Positions 1 to 11,230 of a stretch of DNA of 64,000 bases are shown one piece after another. The notes beneath the pieces were generated by a model. That model was not told the origin of the DNA. It saw only the letters and a list, made by a program, of their open reading frames with translations, and made no database searches. Position numbers and translations under genes: made by a program. Each line of letters starts with the position of its first letter. The stretch's first letter is position 1. The stretch lies in assembly GCF_030272615.1 (NCBI RefSeq), contig NC_081411.1, positions 184,195,572 through 184,259,571 of the forward strand, read 5' to 3'. Origin of the DNA: Cryptomeria japonica. Taxonomy: Eukaryota; Streptophyta; Pinopsida; Cupressales; Cupressaceae.

Positions 1-1273
1 GTAATTATAACTAAAAAAAACTTCTACTATTGAAAAAGTATACCATTTCCAACACCAAAATTTTATAATTCTAGGCCCTGCAATATTTTATTTTTTGTTA
101 TCGTCCATCTTCTCATGGTGGCCTAATTAAATTTCTATTGGTGCCTCTAATTCTCTATGCACACTTGTAGTGTGGATTTTTAAGTAGATTTGTTTAGCTA
201 TTCTTGAGTTAAAGATTCATTATTTTTCCTAGTGCATTATTTGAGGTTGTTTGATCAACCATTCTTGAGTCCAAGATTGATATTTCTGCTTAGAAAATTC
301 TTTGTCAAGGTCTTCCATTTAACTCTCACATCTTTCATCTATGAATTATTAACCCCTATGGTCCATTTTTGTGGAGAACTTGAAACTCTCAAGAACATTT
401 TTTGTTGTATAAGCATATGGGTTCACCAAAAACATAAAGAAATAAATGGATTCCTTTATTAAAACCACTTTTAATGAATATGTTAATTGACTAGCCTAAT
501 TTAGTTTAGAGATATAGATCATCTTACAAAAAAATGAGATCCAAATATAATTTAAACAAATGGACTTGCTTAACTTTGGTGTAGCTATCAAATAGTTCTA
601 TATAATCTAATAAATTTTGAACCATAACTCGAGTCACAAAATTATGTTTGTTCCAAGAAATATGATTAAATAATAATAATGTTCTCATGATTTGGTGAAT
701 CAATCTCATATGTTGTGGGCCTAATCTTGCATCTATATTTGTCTTGTGATGTCTTAATTTAAATTGGTTTATTATGGACCTCTACAACCTATTTCACATT
801 GTTCACTAATGTATTGGGGTGTACAAGGTAATTCCTTGTAGAAGTTATTGACCCTTAATACTCTTTATCTCCTAGCTTGGCCCCTTTAACGAGACTAGTA
901 TTATGGTTGTAGAAATGATTGATTCTACAACACTCTTCAATCATGACAATGTTTTTGGATGATTTGGTGTACAATTAGGTTCCTTTTAGTGCTCCAAAGT
1001 AAAGTGTTTGTAGCTTGTTCTTTAATGCACATTAAATTCCTTTTAAACATCAATAAATGACAACTAATCATATGAAACCTATACCAAGTGGGCTCATAAG
1101 GCTAGGAAACTAGTTGGAGTCAACAAAATTAGAATTTAAGTTTTTAAATTTTAGTAGTTATCTCATATGGTATGATATCACTTCTATATGCCATATGATT
1201 GGCATGGGGCATGAAAGTGCTAATGTCAAAATTGTATTAGTGAATGAATGAGCATAAATGCATGTATGGTTAT
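1..1273. other. AT-rich intergenic DNA
   Basis: I see no convincing gene here. Short ORFs occur by chance and lack recognisable domains. The stretch around 230-400 resembles 63340-63480 near the other end of the window: both hold a CATTTAACTCTCACAT-like core followed by a TCTAYGAAT and ATGGTNCATTTT. The two ends therefore share an unidentified dispersed repeat. The stretch ends where the gypsy 5' LTR begins. Confidence 0.5.
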
Positions 1274-2733
1274 TGTAGTCACATAAATCTGTCCATTTAA
1301 TTAAATGAATATTTACTATTTATTTGATTATTTATCAATCAATAATCAGTTAATTAAATTAATATTTAATTAATTCATCCTCAACCTCTTCTCCTGTTAA
1401 TTAAATAAATTATTCATTTTTTTAAAATTAATTAATTAAGCTACATTCTAAATAAATTAAATGAATAAAACATATTTATTTAATTTAACCCCTTTTCCTC
1501 TTTTAAATAAATAATAAAACATTTATTTAAATCCTTAAACTACCCCACCCACCCCCACTTGCATTCTCCTACAAATGCAAGTTGCACCTGTTTAGTTGAA
1601 ATAAAAGAATTTTATTTTAATTAAAATCCTATTTTACCCCACCCACCAAACCCACTTGCATCCTAAATCCCCTTCTAGACTCTTCTAAACACTTTATAAA
1701 TTCTTCTATACCATTCCTAATTATCCTAATCCATTTCCTAAATATTGTCACATTCCTAAGCAACTTGAAGTCACTTCTCAAAGCCTCAAAGCCTTTGAAA
1801 AGAATTAAAGGCTTTATGTATCCAACAAGTTAACCCCTAAAGTCTTCCAGACCATTAATGGCTCTTACATGACCATTAATGGTTAACTCAACTCACCCAC
1901 ATGGTTAGAGACTTTCCTCTAACTTAACCATCCTTTTGACTCATGGGTCTCTTCAAGCATTTTATGCGTCGACCATGGTTATCCCCACTAACTCTTGCAC
2001 AATAGTTTATTCATTGGATAAAGGTATTATTCATTGGATAATGAATTTATTCATTCAACTCAAGCCTAACCTTAACTCCTAAGCTAACCTTCATGTCATT
2101 TCAAGCATTTAATGCTTCTTCCCTTTCCTCTCAAGCCATCTCATGTTGACATGTGTCATCCTAGGATTGGGTTGAAAGCCCTCACATGGATCATAAATCT
2201 TTCAATCTTGACCCTTGTTGAGATTACTCAATCTCGACCATCCATTGCCCTATTTTTCCTATAAATAGAGCCCATTCCTTCATAATCCAAATCCAGAAAT
2301 CTTGTATGCATTTAATCTATAGTGAAATTTAAGAGAGCATTTTAGGAGTCATTTAATCTACATTTTTATTTTGGTTAAAATAAAGATAGCTTAATTAGGC
2401 TTTCTCATATTTACCTTACATTTGTATATTATAAATCATCTTTCCTAAATCATGAATCTCTATAAGACTTCCATAGTAGTGCAAAATGATGAGGGTTACA
2501 CTCATGTGGAACTTGGAGAGGAGAGGAACAAGGGAGGAGCAACTATGAACATGTTGGCAAGCATTTGGAAGGGTCTTGTGTCTTTCTTTTGTTTTTGCAT
2601 GCTTTCCATTAAATGTTTGATATATCTCTTGATATGCTTGCTTAGGATCGTATTTTGTTAATGATACTAACACTAATGTTTGATTCTTGAGTCTTGTGTT
2701 TCTGTTCCTAACATCCTTTTTTGCAATACATCA
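1274..2733 (+). repeat. 5' LTR of the Tat-like gypsy element
   Basis: It starts TGTAGTCACATAAATCTGTCC, which aligns with the start of the minus-strand LTR at 21632 (TGTAGACACCTAAAATTGTCC), and both continue with AATTAAATAAAT-type repeats. It ends in TCA just before a primer-binding-like site. Length is about 1460 bp. A TATA box lies at 2260. No matching 3' LTR was found in the window, so the boundaries rest on family resemblance and on the position of the binding site. Confidence 0.6.
2260..2267 (+). promoter_or_regulatory. Likely TATA box in the gypsy 5' LTR
   Basis: The sequence TATAAATA follows CTATTTTTCC and precedes GAGCCCATTCC. It sits about 470 bp before the LTR end, as expected for the U3/R junction of a long plant gypsy LTR. 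Inferred from motif and position only. Confidence 0.55.
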
Positions 2734-2735
2734 TT

Positions 2736-2753
2736 TGGTGAACCTGACGTGAA
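2736..2753 (+). promoter_or_regulatory. Primer-binding-site candidate of the gypsy element
   Basis: TGGTGAACCTGACGTGAA follows the LTR end after two bases. The element at 52457 has nearly the same string (TGGTGAACCCGATGTGAA) at the same place after its LTR. A TGG-initial string in that position is what a tRNA primer site looks like. I do not assign the tRNA. Confidence 0.6.
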
Positions 2754-2822
2754 TCGAACATGTAACATTCTGATCTATAAAACTACTAACTTTTTTTAAA
2801 TTGTTGAAATTAACACACAGGT

Positions 2823-3115
2823 TGCGCTTTAACGCTATTGAACACACTTTAGCGCCTTTGAAAGTTGGAGATTTAGTGCTTTTGTTGGTGAATTAGCTCT
2901 TTTGTCTGCAAAGTCCTTGTTTTAGTGCCATGTTCTCTAAATAGCGTTATTGTCACTAGTTTAGTGCTTTTGTGCTCTCTATTTGATAGAATTTTCATTC
3001 TATTTGACAAATTAATTTAGTGCCTTTGGCATTCTTTTAGTGCTTTTGTCAGTCATTTAGCGCATTTGTATTAAAATAGCACTTTTGTATTTACACAGAG
3101 CAGCGCTATTGTAAC
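2823..3115 (+). repeat. Cluster of about 12 short TTTAGYGCNTTTGT motifs
   Basis: Within roughly 290 bp of the gypsy leader a motif near TTTAGTGCTTTTGT recurs about twelve times at uneven spacing, for example near 2850, 2871, 2893, 2959, 3013, 3035, 3056 and 3075. Variants include TTTAGCGCATTTGT and AATAGCACTTTTGT. No coding sense is apparent. It may be a degenerate minisatellite or a leader RNA element. Confidence 0.6.
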
Positions 3116-5588
3116 AGAGAGTAGCAAAAAAATATTATGTAACCGAAAAATAAAAATTTTAGGCTTGTAGAATCCCACCAAGACCTTCATTTCACTAACA
3201 AATTGATTTTATCGTGCAGGTTTTTTTCTAACTTCTTTGCAGGATTCGAGGAGTTAAGTTAGGAATTTTAATTTTTTTTGCTTTCTAACTTTGTTTTAAA
3301 GTTGGATTAAAAAGCATTCAATTTCCCTTTTGGATTAAAAACAACCTCACTTTTCATTTTGGGTTTTGAAAATAAATCAAATTTTTAGTTTGGGGCTTAA
3401 AAATAACATCTTGCAAGTTAAAAAGAACCACAAACTCAAACAAACAAAATTTGTTTTCTTGCAAGTTAGGGGCAAATCTTTCATTTTGGGCTTGAAACAA
3501 ACAAAACAAATTCATTTTATTGCAAAAGGAGTTAAAATTCACAATCAAAATTTCATTTTGCAAGTTAAAAAGACCAAACAACTTGTCAATTCCTGTTTAC
3601 AAATCGATTTCCCTTAAGCAAACGTGCTTCAATTTGGTTGACCAAGATTTCCATTTTTCTAGTTAGACAACATATTGCTTTAAGGAGTTAAAAAGAACAC
3701 CATGTTTGTTGGAGAAACATATCCAAATAGAATTTAGATCACATTGCAATAAACCACTTAAAAAGAACAAGTGTTTTCAGTGTTTGGCACAGTTGTGCAA
3801 AAAAAATATAAAATTGTAGAGTGGTCCTACTTCTAACACACACTATCCTCTCCCTTGACTCTCGTGGTCCTAGGTGCAAGAGAATAGTGTTAGTAACGCT
3901 CAAAATTTTATATTTTTAAGAGAGGTCTGCCAAGAGACACATCACTCTTGGGAATGACCTCGCACAGTAAATCCTTCGAGCCACTATAGAAATCAAGTGA
4001 GAGAAAAAGTTATAGCCTTGGGTATAGCTGTTCCTACAGTGTAACTTATCAAAAGGACATAAAGGCCCCACCACAAGTTACAAGGCTCTTAAGTGAGTCA
4101 TTGCACAATGAACTTATGTCCAAAAATATCAAACATTACTAGACACCTTTTATTATAGAAGCCCACTTGTTCTATTGATTGAGGATATTTGTGAAAAGTT
4201 CAGTGCAAGAGTATAGATGGTTTTTCTCCAAAGATACTCACCATACATATTTTTTTGAGTAGAAACGAGGCTTTTTGAAAGGATACTTGTAGCTTGATTA
4301 ATGTGGTGACTCCCCCATCAGAGGGATCATCTATCTGTTATGCTTGTGCAAGACTTAGTATATCACATCCTCACTTGCCACAATGAGATTAATAAGGTAT
4401 GTAGTACCAAATTCAAAGAAATATCAAGATGTGGGCTGAAAATATCACAACTGGCCATTGACCTTAGGGATAAAGTGTGTTTCAATTGTCTTCATCTTAC
4501 GTCAAACTAGTAACAATTTGAGCCGACTTCAAGATTTTGAAAAAAAACATAAAAAACATTTGAAAAGGGTGAAAAAGTTCATGATTGGGTTGATTTAGAC
4601 CCACACCTATTGTTCCTTTTGAGGCAAGATTATTGTGCTTGTGCGCTTGCTCTGTTTTCTTGTCAAAGAAATTCAAAACAAATTTAAACCAAGTATTCAT
4701 CCAACACAATTTTACATCAACCTTGACCAACAACAAAAAAAAAAAACATCAAAAAGGGAAACAAAGTATCAATTTGTATGACCATCACTCACATTTTGAG
4801 AAAAAGGATTCTTCATCAAAAGACTACATTGAAAAAGAGACCATTGAGTTCAAAAGCTCTTATCAAAAGAAGGAATTTTTTCTATATCAATAGATAAATT
4901 TCTCTCTCACACAGAACCTTCTTGCGTCATATGGATTTATATCTTCAAGGAAAATCCAATGAATTTGACAAAGGGCCTTTGAAAAATAGAGCATTTACTC
5001 AGTATATAGCCTTGAATTATCAGAAAAACAAAGGGGGCAAGATCAACCCTTCTTTCTTTCAACAATTCTATATCACCTACAATGTAGCTCGAGGGGAACC
5101 ACCAACCCCTGAGAGAGAGGAAGAAGTAGAAACCCCCTTTGTGACAGAAAGTTTTTATTGAGGTTTATATTATATCCACTTTTGCCTTCACACATCACCA
5201 AAACCATTCAACTCTCAAAACACAAAAAGGTCTTGTCCTAAGTTCTTTTAAACTATTGCTTAAATCAAACCAACAAATCACGTTTACGGTGTCTCTACAT
5301 CTAGGATCAATCATCCTAAAAGGAATTTTTGTGTAGGTTAAAACTAGTTTATGAGTACATCTTCTCATTGCTAGGTAGCTTGGTTTGTAACACATCTCAA
5401 ACCTTGCTATACCTTATCAAATCAAAATTGTTTAAAACACAAGATAAATTCACAAAGAACTTTGTTAAAATACAACCTTTAGTGTTAGAGATCCATCTTC
5501 TGAATATTTCACAAAACACTTATCTCTCATCAAAACATTTCATCACCATCCCTCATAAATCACCAAAACCTCAAAACTTTCAAACAAA
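3116..5588 (+). other. Long gypsy leader with a possible remnant upstream ORF
   Basis: This is the rest of the leader between the primer site and gag. At 3350-3580 it holds imperfect repeats of TTGCAAGTTAAAAAGA and TTTCATTTTGGGCTTG. ORFs at 4633-4893 and 4922-5161 are short; the second gives an acidic, fairly hydrophilic 79-residue peptide ending before 5162. Tat/Ogre-type elements often carry an extra ORF upstream of gag, so these could be its remains. I recognise no domain in them. Confidence 0.4.
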
Positions 5589-6560
5589 ATGGCTCACACC
5601 AGATCAAAAAATAGACAACTAGAGATTGAAGAGGAGGAAGAAAACCTCAATTATTTTCAAGAAACCATTGGAGGAGGCACAAATGATGAAGATCCTAGCA
5701 CTCCAACTCCCAAAGATGTAGAAAGAGCAAAACACAATCCCAAGTTTAATAGACTTTTTGACGAAATCCTTAGAAACAATGCAGATGCTCATTTTCTAAG
5801 AATTGCTCAAGAGGGTGCTAAACTACTCTCCAACTTTGATACCACAAAGATACAACAAAAAATTGAAAAACATAGCCGTAATGATGGTGGAAAAGATAGG
5901 GATTACTTATGCCATGACCTTAATCTTCAAGGGAATCCCCCACCACCTCCTCCTATAGAAATAGACATGTTAAGACAACAAGTCAAAAATCTCACTCAAC
6001 AACTCAATAGTGGTGTGAAGACTACCCTTTTTTCACTTAACGATATTTTTCCCTATCCTTTTGATAGGAACATGCATATGCCACCTTTTCCACGAGGGTT
6101 TGAAACACCCAAGTTTGAAAAGTATAGGGGCAAAGGAGACCCTAGAGATCATGTCCAATAAATTCACTCAGCTTGTTTAGAGGTGGCTTATGAGGACACA
6201 TATCTAATGTGCCTCTTTCCTTAGAGTTTGGGAAGCACAACCACGCAATGGTTTTCTTGATTACCAGATGGCATTAGAACATTCAAAGAACTAGTCCAAA
6301 AGTTCATCGCTCATTATTCACATAACATAGAACTAGTGGAAATATTCATTTCCAACTTGAATGATGAGATGGAATTCCATTTAGACATGAAGGGTACTGA
6401 ATCTTTTGAAGAGATGATCACTCAAGGATTAAAATGTGAGCAAGCCCTTATCAAAAAGGGACTTATTAAAATCTACAATGAACCAAAAGATGGTCCTCAT
6501 CCCCATTATAATAGTGATAATCCAATTTCTGGAACAAGAATAAGAACGTTGTAAATGATG
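5589..6560 (+). pseudogene. gag of the Tat-like gypsy element (broken)
   Basis: The structural capsid-type protein of the retrotransposon. The ORF starts with ATG at 5589 (MAHTRSKNRQLEIEEEEE) after a stop-rich leader and runs in one frame to 6161. The same frame resumes at 6336-6554. The first part has a charged N-terminus and a Pro run (near residue 118), then a segment with FEKYRGKGDPRDHVQ, typical of the start of a plant retrotransposon gag core (YxGxxDPxxHV). After in-frame stops the matching FISNLNDEMEFHLDM and EEMITQGLKCEQALIKKG parts of the gag core continue. No CCHC zinc knuckle is visible. The broken frame means no functional Gag is made. Confidence 0.7.
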
Positions 6561-7317
6561 GGGTAGTGGATGCACGAACAATAAAAATTGCACAACCTGT
6601 GGTCAGATTTGCGGGGCGAAATCCCCCTCCTAAAAACAGCACCATCACTCATCCATAAAATCAAGGTCGAAATGTGCCACAAGAGGAACCAAGACAACGA
6701 CAACAAAACTATAAACCAAAACGCACATACACACCTTAGGGGAACCCATCGAAACAATATTGCATCAATTTCACCAAGGAAAAGCGCATAAGATGAGCAA
6801 TTGTCATTGACTGAAAGATCTGGTTCAAGATCTTATTGACAAAGGAGAAATTGAAATAGAAGGACATGACCCTAAAAAATCTAATGACGATCATCCAATG
6901 TTCAAAAATCCACTTCCATAATATGATCAAAGGGGTCCTTCCACCTCCAGGTGAAACACAGATACTACAATTAATTATACACAAGATGCCTCTAATTATA
7001 CTATGAATCACCTCTATCACGCTGATGAACAAGTTACAACTCTCACCATCAAAGATCCAAATCATGCATGCAATTTTGTTGTGTTGTAGCAAAATTACCA
7101 TTTGAGTAGCACCATAAGGAATGACACCCTTGCCTAAGCAATATAATCTTGTGGAATAATTCAATAAAATGCCCGCACTCATATCCATATTAGATATTTT
7201 TCTCTTATCCCCCTCACACAAAACAATCTTGAATCAAGCTCTCCAAGAAGCATCAATCCCCACCAACCTTAACACAGATCAATTTCAAGCCATGGTTGGC
7301 AGTCTCGTGTCATCACC
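6561..7317 (+). pseudogene. Degenerate gag-to-protease spacer
   Basis: Between the gag core and the protease the sequence keeps no long frame. Scraps such as 7169-7396 (ending in a Ser/Thr-rich peptide) suggest decayed coding sequence leading into the protease frame, with several shifts. I see no intact domain. Confidence 0.4.
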
Positions 7318-7722
7318 ATGCCTCACTTTTCTGAAAGCGACAATACTTTATTCCAACAACTACATAACACATTCCTTCACATTAAAGGATTTGTAAACCA
7401 ACATAGAATCAAGCGAGTCTTGATTGACAATGGAGCCAGCCTGAATATATGCACCTTGCAGTTGGTCACAGCATTGGGATATGCGGTAGAATTGGATCCC
7501 AACAAAAATATAACCATTAAATCCTATGATGATGTGGAGCATTCTTCCAAAGGAGCTGTTATATTACCTATCAGAGTGGGCCCAGTGGTAAAGCATATCA
7601 TCTGCCAAGTTATGGACCTTCCTTTGCCATATAATCTCTTGTTAGGAAGACCTTGGATACACACCATGCAAGGCGTTCCATCCACCTATCATCAATGTAT
7701 CAAGTTTCCCATAATAGTGTAA
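7318..7722 (+). pseudogene. Retropepsin-like aspartic protease of the gypsy element
   Basis: This domain would cut the Gag-Pol polyprotein. The active-site loop reads VLIDNGASLNI (around residue 35), matching the D-[ST/N]-G-[AS] signature; plant Tat elements commonly have DNG here. Downstream are the flap-like region (IKSYDDVEH) and the second conserved segment NLLLGRPWIHTMQGVPSTYH. The local ORF is open, but it is in frame 1 while gag is in frame 3, so at least one frameshift separates them. It is a domain relic in a dead element, though locally well preserved. Confidence 0.8.
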
Positions 7723-8135
7723 AAATCACAATCCTTGGTGATGCAAATCTATTTGCATATTGTAACAATATTGACCATCAGCAAGAGATCATTGTACCTA
7801 ACAACTGAGAAGTTATCCCTTGCACATCCTATGTTAGTCCAGTCTCTCTTTCTAGTTCAATCACCCCTATACCAAAGCAAGAGAAGTTGAAAATGAAAAT
7901 GGTTGAGGAAGGTCCTGGGGAATATAATCTAAGCCAACTCTTTTATGTTCAGCAATTACCCACTTCCCCTAAAAGTTATGGCAAGCCTCAAAATTTTCTT
8001 CAACCACCATTAGCCAAGCAAGCATGCACTTTGGTGTAGTTCATCCCTAGTAAAAGTCAGGAAGAGGAAACCAGAGATGAGGACCTAGTAGAATGGATAT
8101 ACAAAGACCCTATCAACACAGAAATCCCAAAGGTG

Positions 8136-9338
8136 ATGCTTCCTACCGATAAATATGGAAAAGGCCTCACTATCATGCAAAGAATGGGGTATGATGGCCA
8201 GAGTGCTTTGGGACATTGCAAACAAGGATGATGCGAGCCCTTGCAGCCTGAGTTAAAACCCGAAGATAAAACTGGACTAGGTTTTCAAAAGGAATCTCTT
8301 CCTAAACTCAGATTCAAAGGTAAACCCAACAAACCCATGTATCAAACAATTACTCCAAGGAGGCCCTCCTTGATTATCTCTGCAACACCAACAAAACCCA
8401 CTATACCAACAAAACTGATCATCAAATCTGCAACATCGATCACACCAGCAACATCAACAACACTGATAGACCCATCAGTAACAACAGTCATACCAACTGT
8501 ATCCACAACACCAGTAACACTAGCAATAGCACCACTAGCACCCACCGCAACAATAATCCCAGCAACAACATCACTAGCACCGATACTCCTAGCAGTAGCG
8601 GCATCAACAACATCGATAATTCTACCAGCATCACCAGCAATCTCACCTGTAAAAGTGCACAAACCTGTCACCAATACAGAGAGTGATTCAAAGATAGACT
8701 CACATGAGTGGGAATTTGATTCAGTGAACCTAAATACTTCAGAAGAGGAAGACACATCCCCTCCACCACCTCGTAAAGATATCCCTGTTTATGGAGAGGC
8801 CCGGATTAAAACCTTTTGGGTTCGTGAGCAAGAGGCACCTTCCACAGGCCCTACATCAAATCCAACACCAGAACCTGACAAGAAGAGTACCATTGACGAA
8901 CTTCACTCATCTATATTAACCCTCACTAATGCCTCCTCTGAACTTAACTTAATCAATGAGGTAATGCCTATCATCCACTCCGAACTCATTGATTGGAACC
9001 TGCCCAATCCCCCATGTCTTTATCATTTCCAAAATGATGAGGCACTCATAGACTTTATAGAAATACGGGATCACATACCAAGCGGGGATCACAAAGCTAG
9101 ATTTTCCATCAAACTTAATAGCGCAGTGTACTTTGGGGTAGATGCCAAACCTTTCAAGTACAAAAACATCACAATAAAACATGGATCTTCTAGTGAAAAC
9201 CACATAGTGGCACTTGTTGATCCCAAAAAATTAAAAAAAAGAACGTATCCAAAGGTGAAAACCTCTCTGAGGCGTCTCAGGATAAAAGGTTTGACATCCT
9301 CCCCTCTAGTACAAATCAGGAGAGATCGACAATCCTAA
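8136..9338 (+). pseudogene. G-patch domain and Pro/Thr/Ala-rich linker of the gypsy polyprotein
   Basis: From 8136 the frame reads KYGKGLTIMQRMGYDGQSAL, then after a TGA it continues to KTGLGFQKE. This spacing of Gly and aromatic residues is a G-patch, a nucleic-acid-binding module that sits between protease and RT in some gypsy elements. The open frame 8241-9338 (365 residues) then holds a low-complexity stretch rich in Thr, Pro, Ala, Ile and Val (about residues 45-135), an acidic patch, and a segment up to about 9340 that precedes RT. The antisense ORF over 8342-8755 is a shadow of this low-complexity DNA. Function of the linker is unknown. Confidence 0.65.
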
Positions 9339-9586
9339 TCGAAGAAACAACATAATTCAATGTGGGGACCCCTAAGACTCCTCACCAAATACATTTGGCA
9401 TCTCTACTAACTCAAAAGGAATGGACAAAATTTGTGGAATTCTTCCAGAACCGTCAAATCAACTTCGCATGGTCTTATGCAGAAATACCTGGCTTAGATT
9501 CTGAGTTAGTCATGCATCACCTCATTATGGCAGAAGGAGCTAAACTGGTAAAATAAAACCTTAGAAAGATGCACCCATAGATTGTT

Positions 9587-10380
9587 GTGCTTGTCATGAT
9601 AGAACACAAGAAACTCTTAGATGTTGGTTTCATCTGACCAATCGATTATGTGGAGTGGATCTCCAACATTGTACCTGTTGGAAAACCTAATGGGGGCATC
9701 CATATTTGTACCGACTTCAAATATTTAAACAAATCATGCCCTAAAGATGACTTCCCCTTACCAAACATCTACATGATCGTCGATCTCACAGCGGTTCATG
9801 CAATGCTTTCTCTTATGGATGGCTTTCAGGTTACAACCAGACAAGATTGCTCTAGAGGATCAACATAAAACTGCTTTCACATGCCCATGGGGAACCTACT
9901 ATTGGAATGTGATGCCCTTTGGTCTAAAAAATTCAGGGGCAAGCTACAAAGAGCTATGACTACCATCTTTCATGATATGATGCACACCATAATGGAAGAT
10001 TATGTCAATGATTTACTAGCTAAATCATTAACAAGAGAAGTTCATCTGGCAATACTAGGTCAAATCTTTGATAGATTAGAGTAATATCATGTTCGTCTTA
10101 ATCCAAAGAAATGTGTATTTGGAGTAACCTCAGGGAAGCTCCTAGGATACATTGTCTTAAGAAAGGGAATTGAAGTAGATCTAGCAAAAGTTTAAGAAAT
10201 CATGGACATGCCACCTCCCAAGAACATCAGTCAGTTAAGAACACTACAAGGGTGACTAAAATTAATTCAGAGATTCATTGCGCAATTGGCTGATAAGTGT
10301 CATCCCTTCATGTATCTTTTACACTAGAATATCCTCTTTCAATGGGATACAAAGTTCTAGCAAGCATTCCAAATTCTTAA
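9587..10380 (+). pseudogene. Reverse transcriptase of the gypsy element (broken)
   Basis: This domain would copy element RNA into DNA. Seen in order: a decayed start (HKKLLDVGFI then a stop), SNIVPVGKPNGGIHICTDF, YLNKSCPKDDFPLPNI, then after a frameshift near 9830 the segment with HKTAFTCPWGTYYWNVMPFG. The catalytic box reads DYVNDLLAKS at about 10000 in place of YVDD: the second Asp has become Asn. The thumb part (NPKKCVFGVTSGKLLGYIV) follows after a stop. Stops, a shift and the lost catalytic residue make it inactive. Confidence 0.85.
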
Positions 10381-10390
10381 AGACTACCTG

Positions 10391-10860
10391 ATGAAAACAC
10401 TGTTGTTAATCCCACCAAATCCAAGTAGACCTCTATTTCTATATATTTTAGCTACACATATGGCATTAGGAGTACTGCTAGCACAACATAATGTAGAAGG
10501 AAAAGAATGTGAGGTATACTATATCTCTCGCACATTGGTAGGCTATGAAATCAATTACACACCTATTGAGCAAGCTTGCCTAGCAATTATCTTGGCAACC
10601 ACCAAATTGAGGCACTACATGTTGACACACAAGGTACAACTCATAGCTAAAATCAATCCACTCAAGTACCTACTCAGCAAGGCAACATTAATAGGCGGCT
10701 TGGCCAAATGGGTTATGATCTTGAGTGAATTTGCAATTGAGTATGTAGACCGCAAGGCTATCAAGGGGCAAGTTATTGCAGATCAGTTGGCTGATGCACC
10801 CCTCGTAGGTGACCATCCTCCTGTTTCCCACTTTCGAGATGAAGATATCTTCATGATCAC
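10391..10860 (+). pseudogene. First RNase H (retroviral type) of the gypsy element
   Basis: This domain follows RT in frame 2. It has the segment SRPLFLYILATHMALGVLLA, where typical gypsy RNase H has an Asp (D-A-S), here replaced, then YYISRTLVGYEINYTPIEQ with the conserved E-x-N-Y-x-x-x-E pattern, then LRHYMLTHKVQL and the end region KWVMILSEFAIEYVDRKAIK. It would degrade RNA in RNA-DNA hybrids during reverse transcription. The frame is open from 10391 to 11026 and covers both this domain and the start of the next. Confidence 0.8.
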
Positions 10861-10869
10861 AGCAACACA

Positions 10870-11222
10870 ACCATGGAAGCTATATTTTGATGGCTCATAT
10901 ACTAGACATAGCTCGGGGGCAGGTATTCTTTTCATCACACCTCAAGGTGGCAGCATCCCGAAGTCATACAAGCCCACCTTCCCATGCACCAATAATATAG
11001 CAGAATATGAGGCCTTGATCACATGACTTAGACTGGCTATACAATGGCACCTCAAAGAGCTACAAGTATATGGAGATTCTTAGCTAGTCATCCAACAAGT
11101 CACCGATCAGTACCAAACTAACCTTGATAAGCTCATGCCATATAAAACGATGGTGGATAGTTACAAAGAATCATTTACAACTATCATATTTGAGCAAGTA
11201 CCTAGAGATCAGAATTGATCTA
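10870..11222 (+). pseudogene. Second, archaeal-type RNase H (Tat lineage marker)
   Basis: A second RNase H fold follows the first: WKLYFDGSYTRHSSGAGIL gives the first catalytic Asp, NNIAEYEALI gives the Glu, and after a TGA the next segment has VYGDS with the third acidic residue, followed by a TAG. Such a second domain is characteristic of the Tat group of plant Ty3/gypsy elements, which supports the lineage call. Stops after 11026 and within the third motif show decay. Confidence 0.8.
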
Positions 11223-11230
11223 CCGACACA

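Noticed and set aside
8342..8755. Antisense ORF of 137 residues over the gypsy linker
   Set aside because: It is a shadow of the Thr/Pro/Ala low-complexity coding sequence and has no domain.
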